DNA from: Roseiconus nitratireducens
GTDB lineage: Bacteria; Planctomycetota; Planctomycetia; Pirellulales; Pirellulaceae
Direction: 5' to 3'
DNA: 64,000 nucleotides
Assembly: GCF_008629675.1 (NCBI RefSeq)
Contig: NZ_VWOX01000002.1
Location: 248,001 to 312,000, forward strand
In this document: positions 10,514 through 19,574 of the stretch, piece after piece
Layout of the letters: each line of letters opens with the position of its first letter
How positions within the stretch are numbered: the first letter of the stretch is position 1
Notes under the pieces: model-generated
Told to the model about the DNA's origin: nothing
The model's database searches: none
Seen by the model: the letters and a program-made list of their open reading frames with translations, nothing else
Translations under genes and position numbers: made by a program

Positions 10514-10560
10514 CCGTCGGCTCACGCCGACGGCAGGGATCTGTCGCCGCTTCGCGGCTG
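10514..10560 (+). repeat. Family A palindromic repeat, copy 1
   Basis: CCGTCGG-CTCA-CGCCGACGG palindrome followed by a CTGTCGCCGCTTCGCGGCTG arm that can also fold. A related half-module (GCTGTCGCCGCTCCGCGGCT) lies just upstream from 10471. Related copies are at 11302, 21466, 24663 (reverse) and 51624. It sits between two convergent genes. Confidence 0.8.
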
Positions 10561-10650
10561 CAAAACAAGAAAAGGGCGTCGGGGGCTGCCGTCGGTTCGC
10601 GATTGGAGGTCCTGCCGTTTGGCTTCACCCTGCTGTTCAGCGAGCAGACG

Positions 10651-11124
10651 TCAACGTTGTCGGTAAATCCAGATGCCGTTCAAGACGGTCCCGGCTAGCA
10701 ACACGCAACCTCCCAAGAGGACCAGCGTGATCCATAGCAAGCCGCAAACCGTCAGGAAAGCCGTTAAGACAATGGTGGCCGCCAGACTTATTTCGCCCGC
10801 TTCCAGAATGGCGGGCCCGTATTTCGCGAACAATGTCAACGAAACCAAGATGTAGACGGCAGCAGAAACAAAGCTCACGCCCAGGCAGGCGAGTCCGACC
10901 AGCCCCTCCGTGATTTCTCTGCCACCGGCTGACAACACCATCATAGTCACGATGCTTGTCAGCAGTCCGATGACGAGCGCACGCTGCCAGGGACCGTAAG
11001 AAGCGATTTGCTTGTCGCTCAATGACGCATCGGACAGCTGGTTGAACAAACGAACACCCAGAAGTCCACCAAACAGGCCGACACCCGCTCCAGCAGCGGC
11101 AACGAAAGTTCCGATCACCAACAT
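10651..11124 (-). CDS. Integral membrane protein, 157 aa
   Basis: Four hydrophobic segments of membrane-spanning length: residues 2-24 with a Gly-rich pattern (GTFVAAAGAGVGLFGGLLG), then about 48-67, 75-100 and 115-150. The protein ends in a short basic tail (WIYRQR). ATG 11124 has GAGG about 9 bp upstream. No transporter or enzyme signature is seen. It is convergent with the preceding membrane protein gene, separated by a family A repeat. Confidence 0.65.
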   Translation of the reverse strand: MLVIGTFVAAAGAGVGLFGGLLGVRLFNQLSDASLSDKQIASYGPWQRALVIGLLTSIVTMMVLSAGGREITEGLVGLACLGVSFVSAAVYILVSLTLFAKYGPAILEAGEISLAATIVLTAFLTVCGLLWITLVLLGGCVLLAGTVLNGIWIYRQR

Positions 11125-11301
11125 GGTGTGACCTCACTCTGACATGCAAATAAGCCGACGAACGCACGAAACTCCCCATGCGGACGCAAAGCGACTTCAT
11201 TCCGGTGGGTGGATGGGAGGCGCCAGTGGAACCCTAGGTCGCGGATGAAACCGTGTCAAATGCCGATGCCGGTGGCACCACGGCTTTCACCGCGCGCCGA
11301 A

Positions 11302-11348
11302 CCGTCGGCTTGCGCCGACGGCAGAGCGCTATCGTCGCTTTGCGACTG
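11302..11348 (+). repeat. Family A palindromic repeat, copy 2
   Basis: CCGTCGGCTTGCGCCGACGG palindrome followed by ATCGTCGCTTTGCGACTG. Same two-part layout as the other family A copies. It lies between the start of one minus-strand gene and the end of the next. Confidence 0.8.
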
Positions 11349-11417
11349 CATGACAACGATCGATAAACGCCGCGATCCACTCGGCAACTCTTCTTCGGAT
11401 GAATGCTCGACCAAGAC

Positions 11418-11936
11418 TCACCGGTCCGATCCGTCTGTCCTTCGCAAGACTTTCTGAATCGCTGCGCACAGTTCTTGGGGTTCATCGGTTCCAATGCGAA
11501 ACTTGCGTTGGTTCGGCAAATCCAACTCGACGGCGTCCAACCCCGAGACGTTGAACATCCAGCCGTGGGGAATCAGTCGGATCCCCCAGCCGTAGTACCA
11601 GCGGTTTCGCACCACCCGCGCATCGACAATCTCGTCCACACGAAAACGCCGCCGAATCACTCCGGGACCGAACGATACCGTCACGCTTTCCGTCGTCACC
11701 TCAACCTGTAGCGCGTAGAACAAAAAGATGCAGCACAACAAGATGATCAGGACGGTGACGACCACGCGAGAGTCAGGCGCCGGCGCCCCCACCCAAACCA
11801 GGACCGTCATCACGGCACCGATTCCCAGAGACCACAGGATCAGCGTGGCGACTTGACGATGCTTGTAGATCGGTTCCATCTCGGCCTCATCCGGCTGGGA
11901 AGCTTCATCGCGGGCTTTTTCATCTTCAGCCGCCAC
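11418..11936 (-). CDS. Membrane protein with PH-like domain, 172 aa
   Basis: An acidic N-terminal tail of about 20 residues is followed by two membrane helices (about residues 28-48 and 55-75). A beta-rich cytoplasmic domain then contains VRRFRVDEI-like RRRFRVDEIVDARVVRNRWY, WGIRLIPHGWMFNVSGLDAV and FRIGTDEPQELCAAI. This matches the bacterial PH-like domain found in small planctomycete membrane proteins. Ligand and function are unknown. The start may be GTG 11936 or ATG 11879; the second gives MEPIYKHRQVA directly before the first helix. Confidence 0.7.
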   Translation of the reverse strand: MAAEDEKARDEASQPDEAEMEPIYKHRQVATLILWSLGIGAVMTVLVWVGAPAPDSRVVVTVLIILLCCIFLFYALQVEVTTESVTVSFGPGVIRRRFRVDEIVDARVVRNRWYYGWGIRLIPHGWMFNVSGLDAVELDLPNQRKFRIGTDEPQELCAAIQKVLRRTDGSDR

Positions 11937-12400
11937 GCTTCGGCGCGGCGTTTCCTCCCAAATGCGATCTTCCTGCTGCGCACTCGCAGTGAACCGTTCA
12001 CCGACGCCGACCGAGCAGGATGACCATCAAGTTTAACGATTACGTTGACTTCGCCGCCCACTTGTCTCGCACGGGGCGCGCCGTCATTCGATCGCGCCGT
12101 GTTCAAATTCTCGGTCGAATTCGGAATCTGCCTAACGGCACAGCGCCGCTTTTGGTGAGCCGCGTGGCGCTTGACACAGGTTCTCTCGCCCCAACCGGCG
12201 GCTAGCGCCTTGCCGCTCATTGCACTGCAAATCACGGTGTTTTTGATTGAAAGTGGCACTGTCCAGCTATTTACCGGAGGTTCGATTTCCAGTTGATCCG
12301 ATAAATCCAATCATAGCGAAGATCGGTTGACCCCCATCACCTTTTGGGTCAACGCGATTCTCATCGCGCATTGATTCACGGGAACTAGGTTTTCCAACCC
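11937..12400. other. Intergenic region containing a family C repeat
   Basis: About 460 bp without a convincing gene. It holds a copy of repeat family C at 12151-12246. The rest probably holds divergent promoters for the PH-like protein gene and the Cys-rich secreted protein gene. Short open frames here are read through the repeat and are not supported. Confidence 0.5.
12151..12246 (-). repeat. Family C palindromic repeat, copy 1
   Basis: Read on the minus strand: AAACACCGTGATTTGCAGTG, then GAGCGGCAAGGCGCTAGCCG, and ending with GCGCCACGCGGCTCACC. The same order is seen at 22724-22827 and 24500-24660. Here the orientation is reversed relative to those two. Confidence 0.75.
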
Positions 12401-13468
12401 ATGTTAGCGAGACCCTGGATTCTGCTGTTGTTGCTCGCGTGTGGCCCGGCCACATCCCGGGCGGAGGAATGGTGGTCGTTGGACACGTCCACTTGGGAAT
12501 GGACCAATGCGTCTGGCGACGACGGATGCGATCACTGTGATTCACTGAGTGATGCCGAATTCTGGGGCCAGGCGGAATGCGACGGTGCATGCGACTCTTG
12601 TCCTTCCTGCTCGATGCGTGCGGGTGGGGATTCATCGGGCAGCGGCTGTTCCCGGTTGGCGTACTGGAACAGGCCAGCGGAGAATTTTGTCGATCGCATC
12701 CTGCCTCGTTCGAACTTGCCCTTTCCGTTGTTGAAAGGCCTGGTCGAGGGCCGTGACGTGCCGCTGCCGTTGCACTTGGGATCGGGAGTCGTGTTCACGG
12801 AGATGGACCGCAATGTCGCCGTTTCCGACGTGCGATTGGGCCTGGGGGATGATACTCCCATGTCGGTCGATCGGGTCTCCGTCCCGACCTCCAAGTTCCA
12901 TGCCTCCAGCCAAATCGCCAGACTGGATCTTTGGGTGCTCCCCTGCCTGAACCTTTATGGAATCGTCGGGCATACCAAATCGACGGGTGACATCACCGTC
13001 ACGGTCGATCGGTTTCCGCTGCCAGGATCACCACCGGTTGATTTGAGAATCCCCGTCGAACTGAAAGGCACGACGGCGGGATGGGGAATGACGACCGGGA
13101 TCGGCGCGAAGAATTGGTTTGCGATGCTGGACATCAACAAAACGTGGACCGACTTTTCCCAGCTCGATTCCAGTCTCACCGCATTGGTCATCGCACCCCG
13201 AGTCGGGATGCCGATTGACCGGCCGTGTTTCAAGGGCGAGATGCACGTCGGTGCCATGTGGCAGGACACCAACCAGACGGTCGAACTGACCTTGGATCAC
13301 CCCATCTTGGGCGACGGGTTACACGTCGAAGTCGATCAATTTGAGCCCCGACCGTGGAACTTTCTGGTGGGAGGTCTATGGGCGATCAACGAACGTCTGC
13401 TGTTCATGGTCGAGGGGGGAATGGGTGGTCGCAGCTACGTCATCTCAGGGATCACGTTGCGACATTAG
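12401..13468 (+). CDS. Secreted Cys-rich, probable outer-membrane beta-barrel protein
   Basis: The 355-aa product begins with a signal peptide (MLARPWILLLLLACGPATSR). Residues about 40-85 are an acidic Cys-rich segment with nine cysteines in CDHCDS, CDGACDSCPSCS and GSGCS patterns, possibly a metal-binding or disulfide-rich insert. From residue about 110 the chain alternates polar and hydrophobic residues with many Gly and aromatic positions, and ends in short strands (FLVGGLWAINERLLFMVEGG), the pattern of outer-membrane beta barrels. Paired segments (DLWVLPCLNLYGIVGHTKST, TAGWGMTTGIGAKNWFAMLD) fit barrel strands. Function unknown; the barrel assignment is inference. Confidence 0.65.
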   Translation: MLARPWILLLLLACGPATSRAEEWWSLDTSTWEWTNASGDDGCDHCDSLSDAEFWGQAECDGACDSCPSCSMRAGGDSSGSGCSRLAYWNRPAENFVDRILPRSNLPFPLLKGLVEGRDVPLPLHLGSGVVFTEMDRNVAVSDVRLGLGDDTPMSVDRVSVPTSKFHASSQIARLDLWVLPCLNLYGIVGHTKSTGDITVTVDRFPLPGSPPVDLRIPVELKGTTAGWGMTTGIGAKNWFAMLDINKTWTDFSQLDSSLTALVIAPRVGMPIDRPCFKGEMHVGAMWQDTNQTVELTLDHPILGDGLHVEVDQFEPRPWNFLVGGLWAINERLLFMVEGGMGGRSYVISGITLRH

Positions 13469-13783
13469 ATCGGTCGCGGCCCAATGAAGCCGTAAAGCTA
13501 CTCGCGAGCGTGTGATTGGTTTGGGATTCGTCGCATCGTGAGACTCTTTACTAACGGGCGTGATGAGCGGAATGACGCTGCACCCTGTCTGAAAACTCGA
13601 AAAACCCGGTATCTGCCGTCGCAACCGCGTCGGAGAGCCACGCTCCGGCGAGCGTCGCGACTCGTTATCAGATAAAGCCTGGCTGGTGAGCAGTCTGCGG
13701 TCCCACAACCCTCGGCCGGGCGGTCATCATGGATGGGAATGAACGAGTGATCTGCGCCGCCACCCTCCTTGTCTGACGTTGCC
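13469..13783. other. Intergenic region with a family B repeat
   Basis: About 315 bp before the GH31 gene. A reverse-oriented copy of repeat family B covers about 13583-13662 (read on the minus strand: GACGCTCGCCGGAGCGTGGC, then GCGACGGCAGATACCGGG). No gene is supported. The promoter of the glycosidase gene is presumably between the repeat and 13784. Confidence 0.5.
13583..13662 (-). repeat. Family B repeat, single copy
   Basis: On the minus strand it reads CGACGCTCGCCGGAGCGTGG, CTCTCCGACGCGG, GCGACGGCAGATACCGGGTT and ends TTTTCAGAC. This follows the same order as the 110-bp units of the tandem array at 55042-55480. Confidence 0.65.
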
Positions 13784-16111
13784 ATGCTTCTGAATTCCAG
13801 TCAGCGATTTCGAGCTACCGTTTTCGCCGGAGTCTTTATCTGCCTGTGCGGAGCCACGCGGGGGCAGGGCGTGCGGACGGCCGAAGAGGCCGGCGTGTTG
13901 ACAATCCGCTCGGCAGGAAATCAGACCGTCCGGATCACGCTGCAACCAGCAAATTCACCTTCCGACGTCCCTTCCACGCCGGCGTTGGTTCGATCCGCAG
14001 ACGAGGATGAACCGAGATTGACACTCACCCGACTGGACGGACCTGTCTCCAGACGCATCGGGCAGCTGGACGTGGAGGTCCGCCCTGATCCGTTGACGGT
14101 GGTGGTCAGCAAGGAAGACCGAATCGTCCAACGCGTCACGTTCGATCCCGACGGCTCGCTACGTTTTCGGCTGGACGACCATCCGGTGTTGGGCCTGGGA
14201 GAAGGAGGTCCGCTGCCGCCGCGCGAAACCAACTGGCGGAAGTTGCCGGTCGAATTCGATCGACGTGGCCGCCTGCACCGCATGCGACCACGCTGGCAAG
14301 CCGACGCCTACGGATCGCGGAATCCGGTTCCCCTGATGATCGGCACCGGGGGCTGGGCGCTGTTTGTCGCGACTCCGTGGGGACAATTCGACTTGTCCGA
14401 CGCGGGTGAAGGTGTCTTCACACCGATGCAGCCCGGTGATCCCACCCAAATGCAGCAATCACACCAGGACCAGCATGAGCAACGGGGCAAAGGCATTCCA
14501 CCGATGAGCTCGCTGCGACCCGGCGTGTTCGATCTGTTCGTCTTCGACGCCAGCCAGCCGGCGAACTTTTTCCAAGACGTCGCGACGCTCACCGGAAAAG
14601 CGGCTCTTCCGCCACGGTGGGCCCTGGGTTACATGCAATCGCACCGCACGCTGGAAGACGAGGACCAGCTTCTGTCGATCGTGGACACGTTTCGGCAAAA
14701 GCAGATTCCCCTGGATGCGGTGATCTATCTGGGGACCGGATTCACTCCACGAGGTTGGAACACGCCGCAGCCATCCTTTCAGTTCAACCCAGAGATCTTT
14801 GATCGCGACCCTCGCGAGGTGATCGCCGACCTGCACCGGCGTCACGTGAAAGTCGTCGTTCACATGGTTCCCTGGGACCGCGACAAGCTGCCGACGTTGG
14901 CCGGCAAAATCCCACCGACAAACGATGATCAGGTCCGGCCTGGGCACTTGGCGGATTACTGGTCGCAGCACCGCGACCTGGTGGAAGCGGGCGTTGATGC
15001 ATGGTGGCCGGACGAAGGCGATTGGTTCAACCTGTTCGAACGCATGAAGCGACACCAACTGTACTTCGAAGGTCCCCTCTGGACGGATCCAACGACACGC
15101 CCCTGGAGCCTTCATCGGAACGGTCACTTGGGAATCGCCCGCTGGGGCGGTTGGGTTTGGTCCGGCGACACGACATCCAGCTGGAAAACCCTGGAAGCAC
15201 AAATCGCGGTCGGGCTCAATCACTCCCTGAGTCTTTCCCCGTTCTGGGGATCGGACATCGGCGGTTTTTTTCCGACGCCGGAATTGACCGGCGAGCTCTA
15301 CGCGCGATGGTTCCAATTCGGCGCCTTCTGTCCCAGCTTTCGCTCGCACGGCCGGACCTGGTGGACGCGACTTCCCTGGGGCTGGGGCCTGTCAGAATTG
15401 GGCCCGTTGGAAAGTCAATCGCCACCGCTGGAATCAGAGCTGAACAATCCCACCATCGAACCGATCGTCAAGGAATACGCACAGCTCCGATATCGGCTGC
15501 TGAGCTACAACTACACGTTGGCCTGGGAAGCTCGCGCGCGTGGGCTGCCGATGATGCGTGCCATGTGGGTGCACTATCCCGACGATCCGCGGGCCCAGGG
15601 TCTGGGCGATCAGTATCTGTGGGGTCGTGACCTGTTGATCGCGCCGGTGTACAAGCCCGGAGCCAGCGAACGCGCGGTCTACCTGCCCGACGGACATTGG
15701 TACGACTGGTGGAACGGCGAACAAAATCGTGGCGGGCAAGTCGTCCATCGTCCCATCGATCTTGCCACCATGCCAATCTACGTCCGTGCGGGCGCCGTCT
15801 TGCCGATCGATCCGCAACGTCAATACACCGACGAAGCGGTGGACGCCCCGTTGCCCCTGCGCGTCTATCCGGGAGCCGACGGCGAATTCACTCTCTACGA
15901 AGATGACGGCACGAGCATGGCCTACCGGGACGGTCAATCAAAGCAAACCCGATTCGTCTGGGACGATGCCTCCAACACCCTGACAATCGACGTCGTACCC
16001 ACCAGTGATCGGCAACAGCATCCCCAGCGGACCTTTCAGGTCAAACGCATGCCGGACGGCCCGACGGTGCCGGTGGTCATCGAGAACGGACGAGGCAAAG
16101 TCGTTTTCTAG
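13784..16111 (+). CDS. Glycoside hydrolase family 31 (alpha-glucosidase/xylosidase type)
   Basis: Predicted exported alpha-glycosidase acting on oligosaccharides. The 775-aa product starts at ATG 13784 with a signal peptide (about residues 10-27); a TTG at 13769 would add five residues. An N-terminal beta-sandwich (to about 265) precedes the TIM barrel, which opens with PPRWALGYMQSH. The catalytic nucleophile is Asp410 in GVDAWWPDEGDWF and the acid/base is probably Asp462 in GGWVWSGDTTSSW. FWGSDIGGFF and FGAFCPSFRSHGR are typical GH31 segments. A C-terminal beta domain contains LPDGHWYDWWNGE and YEDDGTSMAYRDG. Family membership is firm; whether the substrate is a glucoside, xyloside or sulfated derivative is not visible. 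Confidence 0.95.
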   Translation: MLLNSSQRFRATVFAGVFICLCGATRGQGVRTAEEAGVLTIRSAGNQTVRITLQPANSPSDVPSTPALVRSADEDEPRLTLTRLDGPVSRRIGQLDVEVRPDPLTVVVSKEDRIVQRVTFDPDGSLRFRLDDHPVLGLGEGGPLPPRETNWRKLPVEFDRRGRLHRMRPRWQADAYGSRNPVPLMIGTGGWALFVATPWGQFDLSDAGEGVFTPMQPGDPTQMQQSHQDQHEQRGKGIPPMSSLRPGVFDLFVFDASQPANFFQDVATLTGKAALPPRWALGYMQSHRTLEDEDQLLSIVDTFRQKQIPLDAVIYLGTGFTPRGWNTPQPSFQFNPEIFDRDPREVIADLHRRHVKVVVHMVPWDRDKLPTLAGKIPPTNDDQVRPGHLADYWSQHRDLVEAGVDAWWPDEGDWFNLFERMKRHQLYFEGPLWTDPTTRPWSLHRNGHLGIARWGGWVWSGDTTSSWKTLEAQIAVGLNHSLSLSPFWGSDIGGFFPTPELTGELYARWFQFGAFCPSFRSHGRTWWTRLPWGWGLSELGPLESQSPPLESELNNPTIEPIVKEYAQLRYRLLSYNYTLAWEARARGLPMMRAMWVHYPDDPRAQGLGDQYLWGRDLLIAPVYKPGASERAVYLPDGHWYDWWNGEQNRGGQVVHRPIDLATMPIYVRAGAVLPIDPQRQYTDEAVDAPLPLRVYPGADGEFTLYEDDGTSMAYRDGQSKQTRFVWDDASNTLTIDVVPTSDRQQHPQRTFQVKRMPDGPTVPVVIENGRGKVVF

Positions 16112-16320
16112 ATTCGTCGTCGGGCACAGCCTGAACTAATGGTAAAGAAAACGGGTTGATTAGTCGTCAGGCACAGCGTGACCTACCCCCTGGACCGACC
16201 GATCGATTGATCGGCTAAAATCGGGGTGATCCCCAGCAGCCGGATCCTGGCGCAAGTTGCTCCTGACCAGCTGCCGAACCTTTGTTCCCCTTTGCTCTTG
16301 AAGTTACTGGAGTCCTCCCG

Positions 16321-16560
16321 ATGGCGACCCGTTTCGTTTTGAACCCGCCGATCGACGCCGATGAATTCGATCGCCGGTACTCGATCCCGCAGCACATCGA
16401 ACACCGCATTGTTCGAAGCGACAACGAAGCGGTGGTCGATGCGATCACGATCGATACCGACGGCGAAGGTGAAATCTTGGCTGTCGAGCAAGAATTGCGG
16501 TACGCCTTCGAACACTGCACGCCGACAATCGAGCGCAGCGTCCCACTGGACGCACAGTGA
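16321..16560 (+). CDS. Hypothetical protein, 79 aa
   Basis: A small acidic protein without a signal peptide. ATG 16321 follows GGAG about 10 bp upstream. It contains RFVLNPPIDADEFDRRYSIP and IDTDGEGEILAVEQELRYAF. The arrangement suggests a compact alpha/beta fold. No family recognised. It lies in the 550-bp space between the convergent GH31 and esterase-fusion genes; regular codon use and the ribosome binding site favour a real gene. Confidence 0.5.
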   Translation: MATRFVLNPPIDADEFDRRYSIPQHIEHRIVRSDNEAVVDAITIDTDGEGEILAVEQELRYAFEHCTPTIERSVPLDAQ

Positions 16561-16664
16561 AGCGACGGAAAGGCTCGCCCACGGGCGCCCCGAGCGACCG
16601 TCGCATTCCTGGCGGCTGAACAGCCGCCAGGGTTCTGGACCCGTCCTGGGCTTTCCACCCGATT

Positions 16665-19247
16665 TCACTCCACCGTCAATTTGCGGCCGTAGATCTTGGA
16701 GCCGTGCGCGATAAACAACGTCCGATGTCCGGGCCCCGCCAGGATGCAAGTGGTTAGCGGCTGGTCGGGGTTCGGCTTGGGCAGCACACCGCACGGCCGG
16801 CCGGTCGGATCGAAAATCTGCACGCCCACCTCGCTGGTAATGTAGTAGCGTCCGCGCTTATCGACAGCCATTCCGTCGCCACGAGCGGCTGAGACGTAGG
16901 GAGGCGGCCTGTTGAATTGGAAGTCACCCTTCGGATCGATCGCCCGCCGCATGGTCATTACAGGCATCTTGGCATCGAGCGACCCGTCGGGCTGAACGCG
17001 AAACATCCAAGAGAATTCACCACCGTAGTCTGAAACGGCCAACGTTCCGCCATCGTTGGAAAGCGCGATGCCGTTGGGCTTGGTGATTCCGGTGTCGACC
17101 ACGGTGACGTCACCCGTGGCCGGATCAATCCGCGTGACTTGCCGTGCCCCCGTTTCAGTGATCAGAATCTGGCCCTCGCGGGTCACCGCCAAATCGTTCG
17201 GTTTGACACCCTCGGCAACCGTTTTGACTTCGCCCGTCCGAGGATGAATCGAGACCACGCGGTTCTGCGCACCCTGGCAGCCGTACAGCACCGATTCATC
17301 GGGAGCGAATTCCAAGCCACTGACGGACTCCTTGGCGATCAGCCTACGAGATCCATCGGCCGCATCGACACGGTAGATTGCCGGGGCACGCATGTCGCAA
17401 AAGTACAGATTCCCGACCCGATCGGAGCACAACGCATCGGCGAACCCCAGGTCCTCTGCCACCACGTTCCACGATTCTCCCGGTATCAGCAGGTTCAGCA
17501 GCGTCAGATCACCGCGAAGATCATCCTGCGTGTTGTACTGGGGTGTGTGTGCTTCGTTTCGCCACAACCACTTCATCGCGTCGGGGAAGCGTGAACTGCC
17601 AAAGTCGGCGTTGTGGGCGTAGCCTTCTGCCCAGTCAAACCGCACGTCGTATCCCATGTACTGCAGTGCGGACGCCATTCGTTGATTGGCCCAAGGCCAG
17701 CTGCCAAAGGCGTTGTCAACGTCACCGCTGGTATCAGCCATGTACACACGGATCGGCTTGGGCTCCGTCTTGCGAACCAGCGCCGGGTAAACGTTCCCGC
17801 CTCTCAGATTCGTAAAACTGCCGACACTTGAATACACCTTCCGGAACACATCGGGACGTTCCCAAGCCGCGGTGAAGGCGCAGATGGCGCCGGAACTGGA
17901 ACCTCCGATCGCACGCATTTCCGGGTCGGACGACAGACGGTAGCGTTTTTCCACCTCCGGCAAGATCTCTTCCAGTAGGAAACGAACATAGCGGTCTCCC
18001 AGGCTGTCGTATTCATACCCGCGGTTGGAAGATTTGTTTCCCCGTCGCGGCTTGGACTTTTCGTGCCCCGGGTTGATGAACACCGCGATGGTTGGCGGCA
18101 TCTCGCCGCGAGCGATCAGATTGTCGAACACGATCGGAATCCGCCAACGTCCCTTCACGTCGCGCATCCGTTCTCCATCTTGAAAGACCATCAGGGCCGC
18201 CGGTTCACTGTCCGTGTATTGGGCGGGCACGTAAATCGACCAATCACGGATCGTGCCGGGAAAGATTTTCGACTCCCACGGCGGCATCCGCTCCACGGTT
18301 CCCTGTGGGACATCGTCTTTCGCGATGGCATCGGGATGCGGCTCCCAAGCGGGCTTTGTCTCCTGGCTGGGCAGGTGAGTCGATTCCGCGTCCGGTGACC
18401 AAAGCCAGCGAAGCGCATCCGGAAAAACTTCAGCGGCCCACTTTCCGCTATGGCCTCCGTCGGTGATCACCAACTTGTAGGTGTAGCCGGCAAACTGCAA
18501 CGCCGCCGCCAAGTCCTGGTTTCCCAGCGGCCAATTGCCATGCAGATTGTTCAAATCGTCTTTCCCGTCTTGCAGGTAGACCTTGATGGGCTTGGGCCGG
18601 TCCTTCGTTTGCCGCACCAATCCCGGATAGGCCCATCCGCCGCGGATGTTGGTGTAGCTGCCGATGTGGCTTAGCACCTTTCCGAACTGATCCGGTCGTT
18701 CCCAGGCGACGGTGAAAGCGCAGATTCCACCGGAGGAGATCCCGCACACTGCCCGATCCGCCGGGTCGGAAGAAACATTCAGCCCGTCCAATGCGACCGG
18801 CAGGAACTCATCGATCAGAAATCTCGCGTAGCGATCTCCCAGCGAGTCGTATTCGAACGATCGGTTGCTGCGATCACTTGCCCCAGGCTTCGTCGACGCG
18901 ATGACTCCGGGATCCACAAACACCGCAATCGTGGTCGGGATCTGCTGCTGATCAATCAGTTCGTCCAAAACCTCCGGCACACGAAACGCACCATCGCTTT
19001 TGGCATAGTTGGAACCATCCATGAACACCATCAAATTGGCCGGCTGATCGGCGCTGTACTGCGCCGGGACGTAGACGCTGTAGCGGCGTGTGGTGCCCGG
19101 AAACACCTGGCTGCTGGAGAACTGGTTCGATGTCAGCTCCCCGCGCGGAACTCCGTCAGATTTCTCGCGATCGACAACTTCTTCGGCCATGCTTGGATAC
19201 GCGAGCATCGCCAACAGCAGAATCAATACGGCGTTCAGGGGTTTCAT
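16665..19247 (-). CDS. Tandem esterase-esterase-SMP-30/gluconolactonase fusion, 860 aa
   Basis: A secreted three-domain enzyme. The signal peptide is MKPLNAVLILLLAMLAYPSM. Two consecutive alpha/beta-hydrolase domains of the esterase D/enterochelin esterase type follow (about 40-290 and 315-565). The first has the nucleophile elbow CGISSGG, the second GGSSSGA; each has a later candidate His (DGGHSGKW; EGYAHNAD). The two are close copies, sharing AWERPD, GSYTN/GSFTN and FPDA-KWLW. A beta-propeller of the SMP-30/gluconolactonase type fills about 585-860 (LCSDRVGNLYFCDMRAPAIY, KPNGIALSNDGGTLAVSDYG). Such fusions would remove esters and open lactones from plant or algal sugars. The duplicated esterase half is the unusual part. 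Confidence 0.9.
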   Translation of the reverse strand: MKPLNAVLILLLAMLAYPSMAEEVVDREKSDGVPRGELTSNQFSSSQVFPGTTRRYSVYVPAQYSADQPANLMVFMDGSNYAKSDGAFRVPEVLDELIDQQQIPTTIAVFVDPGVIASTKPGASDRSNRSFEYDSLGDRYARFLIDEFLPVALDGLNVSSDPADRAVCGISSGGICAFTVAWERPDQFGKVLSHIGSYTNIRGGWAYPGLVRQTKDRPKPIKVYLQDGKDDLNNLHGNWPLGNQDLAAALQFAGYTYKLVITDGGHSGKWAAEVFPDALRWLWSPDAESTHLPSQETKPAWEPHPDAIAKDDVPQGTVERMPPWESKIFPGTIRDWSIYVPAQYTDSEPAALMVFQDGERMRDVKGRWRIPIVFDNLIARGEMPPTIAVFINPGHEKSKPRRGNKSSNRGYEYDSLGDRYVRFLLEEILPEVEKRYRLSSDPEMRAIGGSSSGAICAFTAAWERPDVFRKVYSSVGSFTNLRGGNVYPALVRKTEPKPIRVYMADTSGDVDNAFGSWPWANQRMASALQYMGYDVRFDWAEGYAHNADFGSSRFPDAMKWLWRNEAHTPQYNTQDDLRGDLTLLNLLIPGESWNVVAEDLGFADALCSDRVGNLYFCDMRAPAIYRVDAADGSRRLIAKESVSGLEFAPDESVLYGCQGAQNRVVSIHPRTGEVKTVAEGVKPNDLAVTREGQILITETGARQVTRIDPATGDVTVVDTGITKPNGIALSNDGGTLAVSDYGGEFSWMFRVQPDGSLDAKMPVMTMRRAIDPKGDFQFNRPPPYVSAARGDGMAVDKRGRYYITSEVGVQIFDPTGRPCGVLPKPNPDQPLTTCILAGPGHRTLFIAHGSKIYGRKLTVE

Positions 19248-19574
19248 GTCGATTCCGAATCAGAAGTGGAAGCAGAGGTGGGGAGGTTTCGGGGAGGCGT
19301 GTCCGCCATCGGGCAATCAACGCGACGGAGCGAGGACGGTCCAATCATCGTTCGCTGGAACCCGCCGAACAAGCCTGGCAATCCGGAGTCTCGCGGTGAC
19401 GCGGAGGCATTCGTTTCGCGTCGGAACACAAGTTTTTGGTTTACAGTCGCACCTAAATCGGGTATCCAAAGGCATCGACGAGCACTGCTCGGGGGGCGAC
19501 CGCACCTTTCCGGAGACAGGGTGGAGACCGAATCGACTCCGCTTGCCGTTCTTCTTGCCATGGAAACTCGAATC
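19248..19574. other. Divergent promoter region
   Basis: About 327 bp between two divergent gene starts (the esterase fusion and the redoxin/cytochrome protein). An open frame crosses it in phase with the second gene, but its composition (many Arg, Pro and Ser) and lack of start signals argue against coding. It likely holds both promoters; no motif is certain. Confidence 0.45.
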
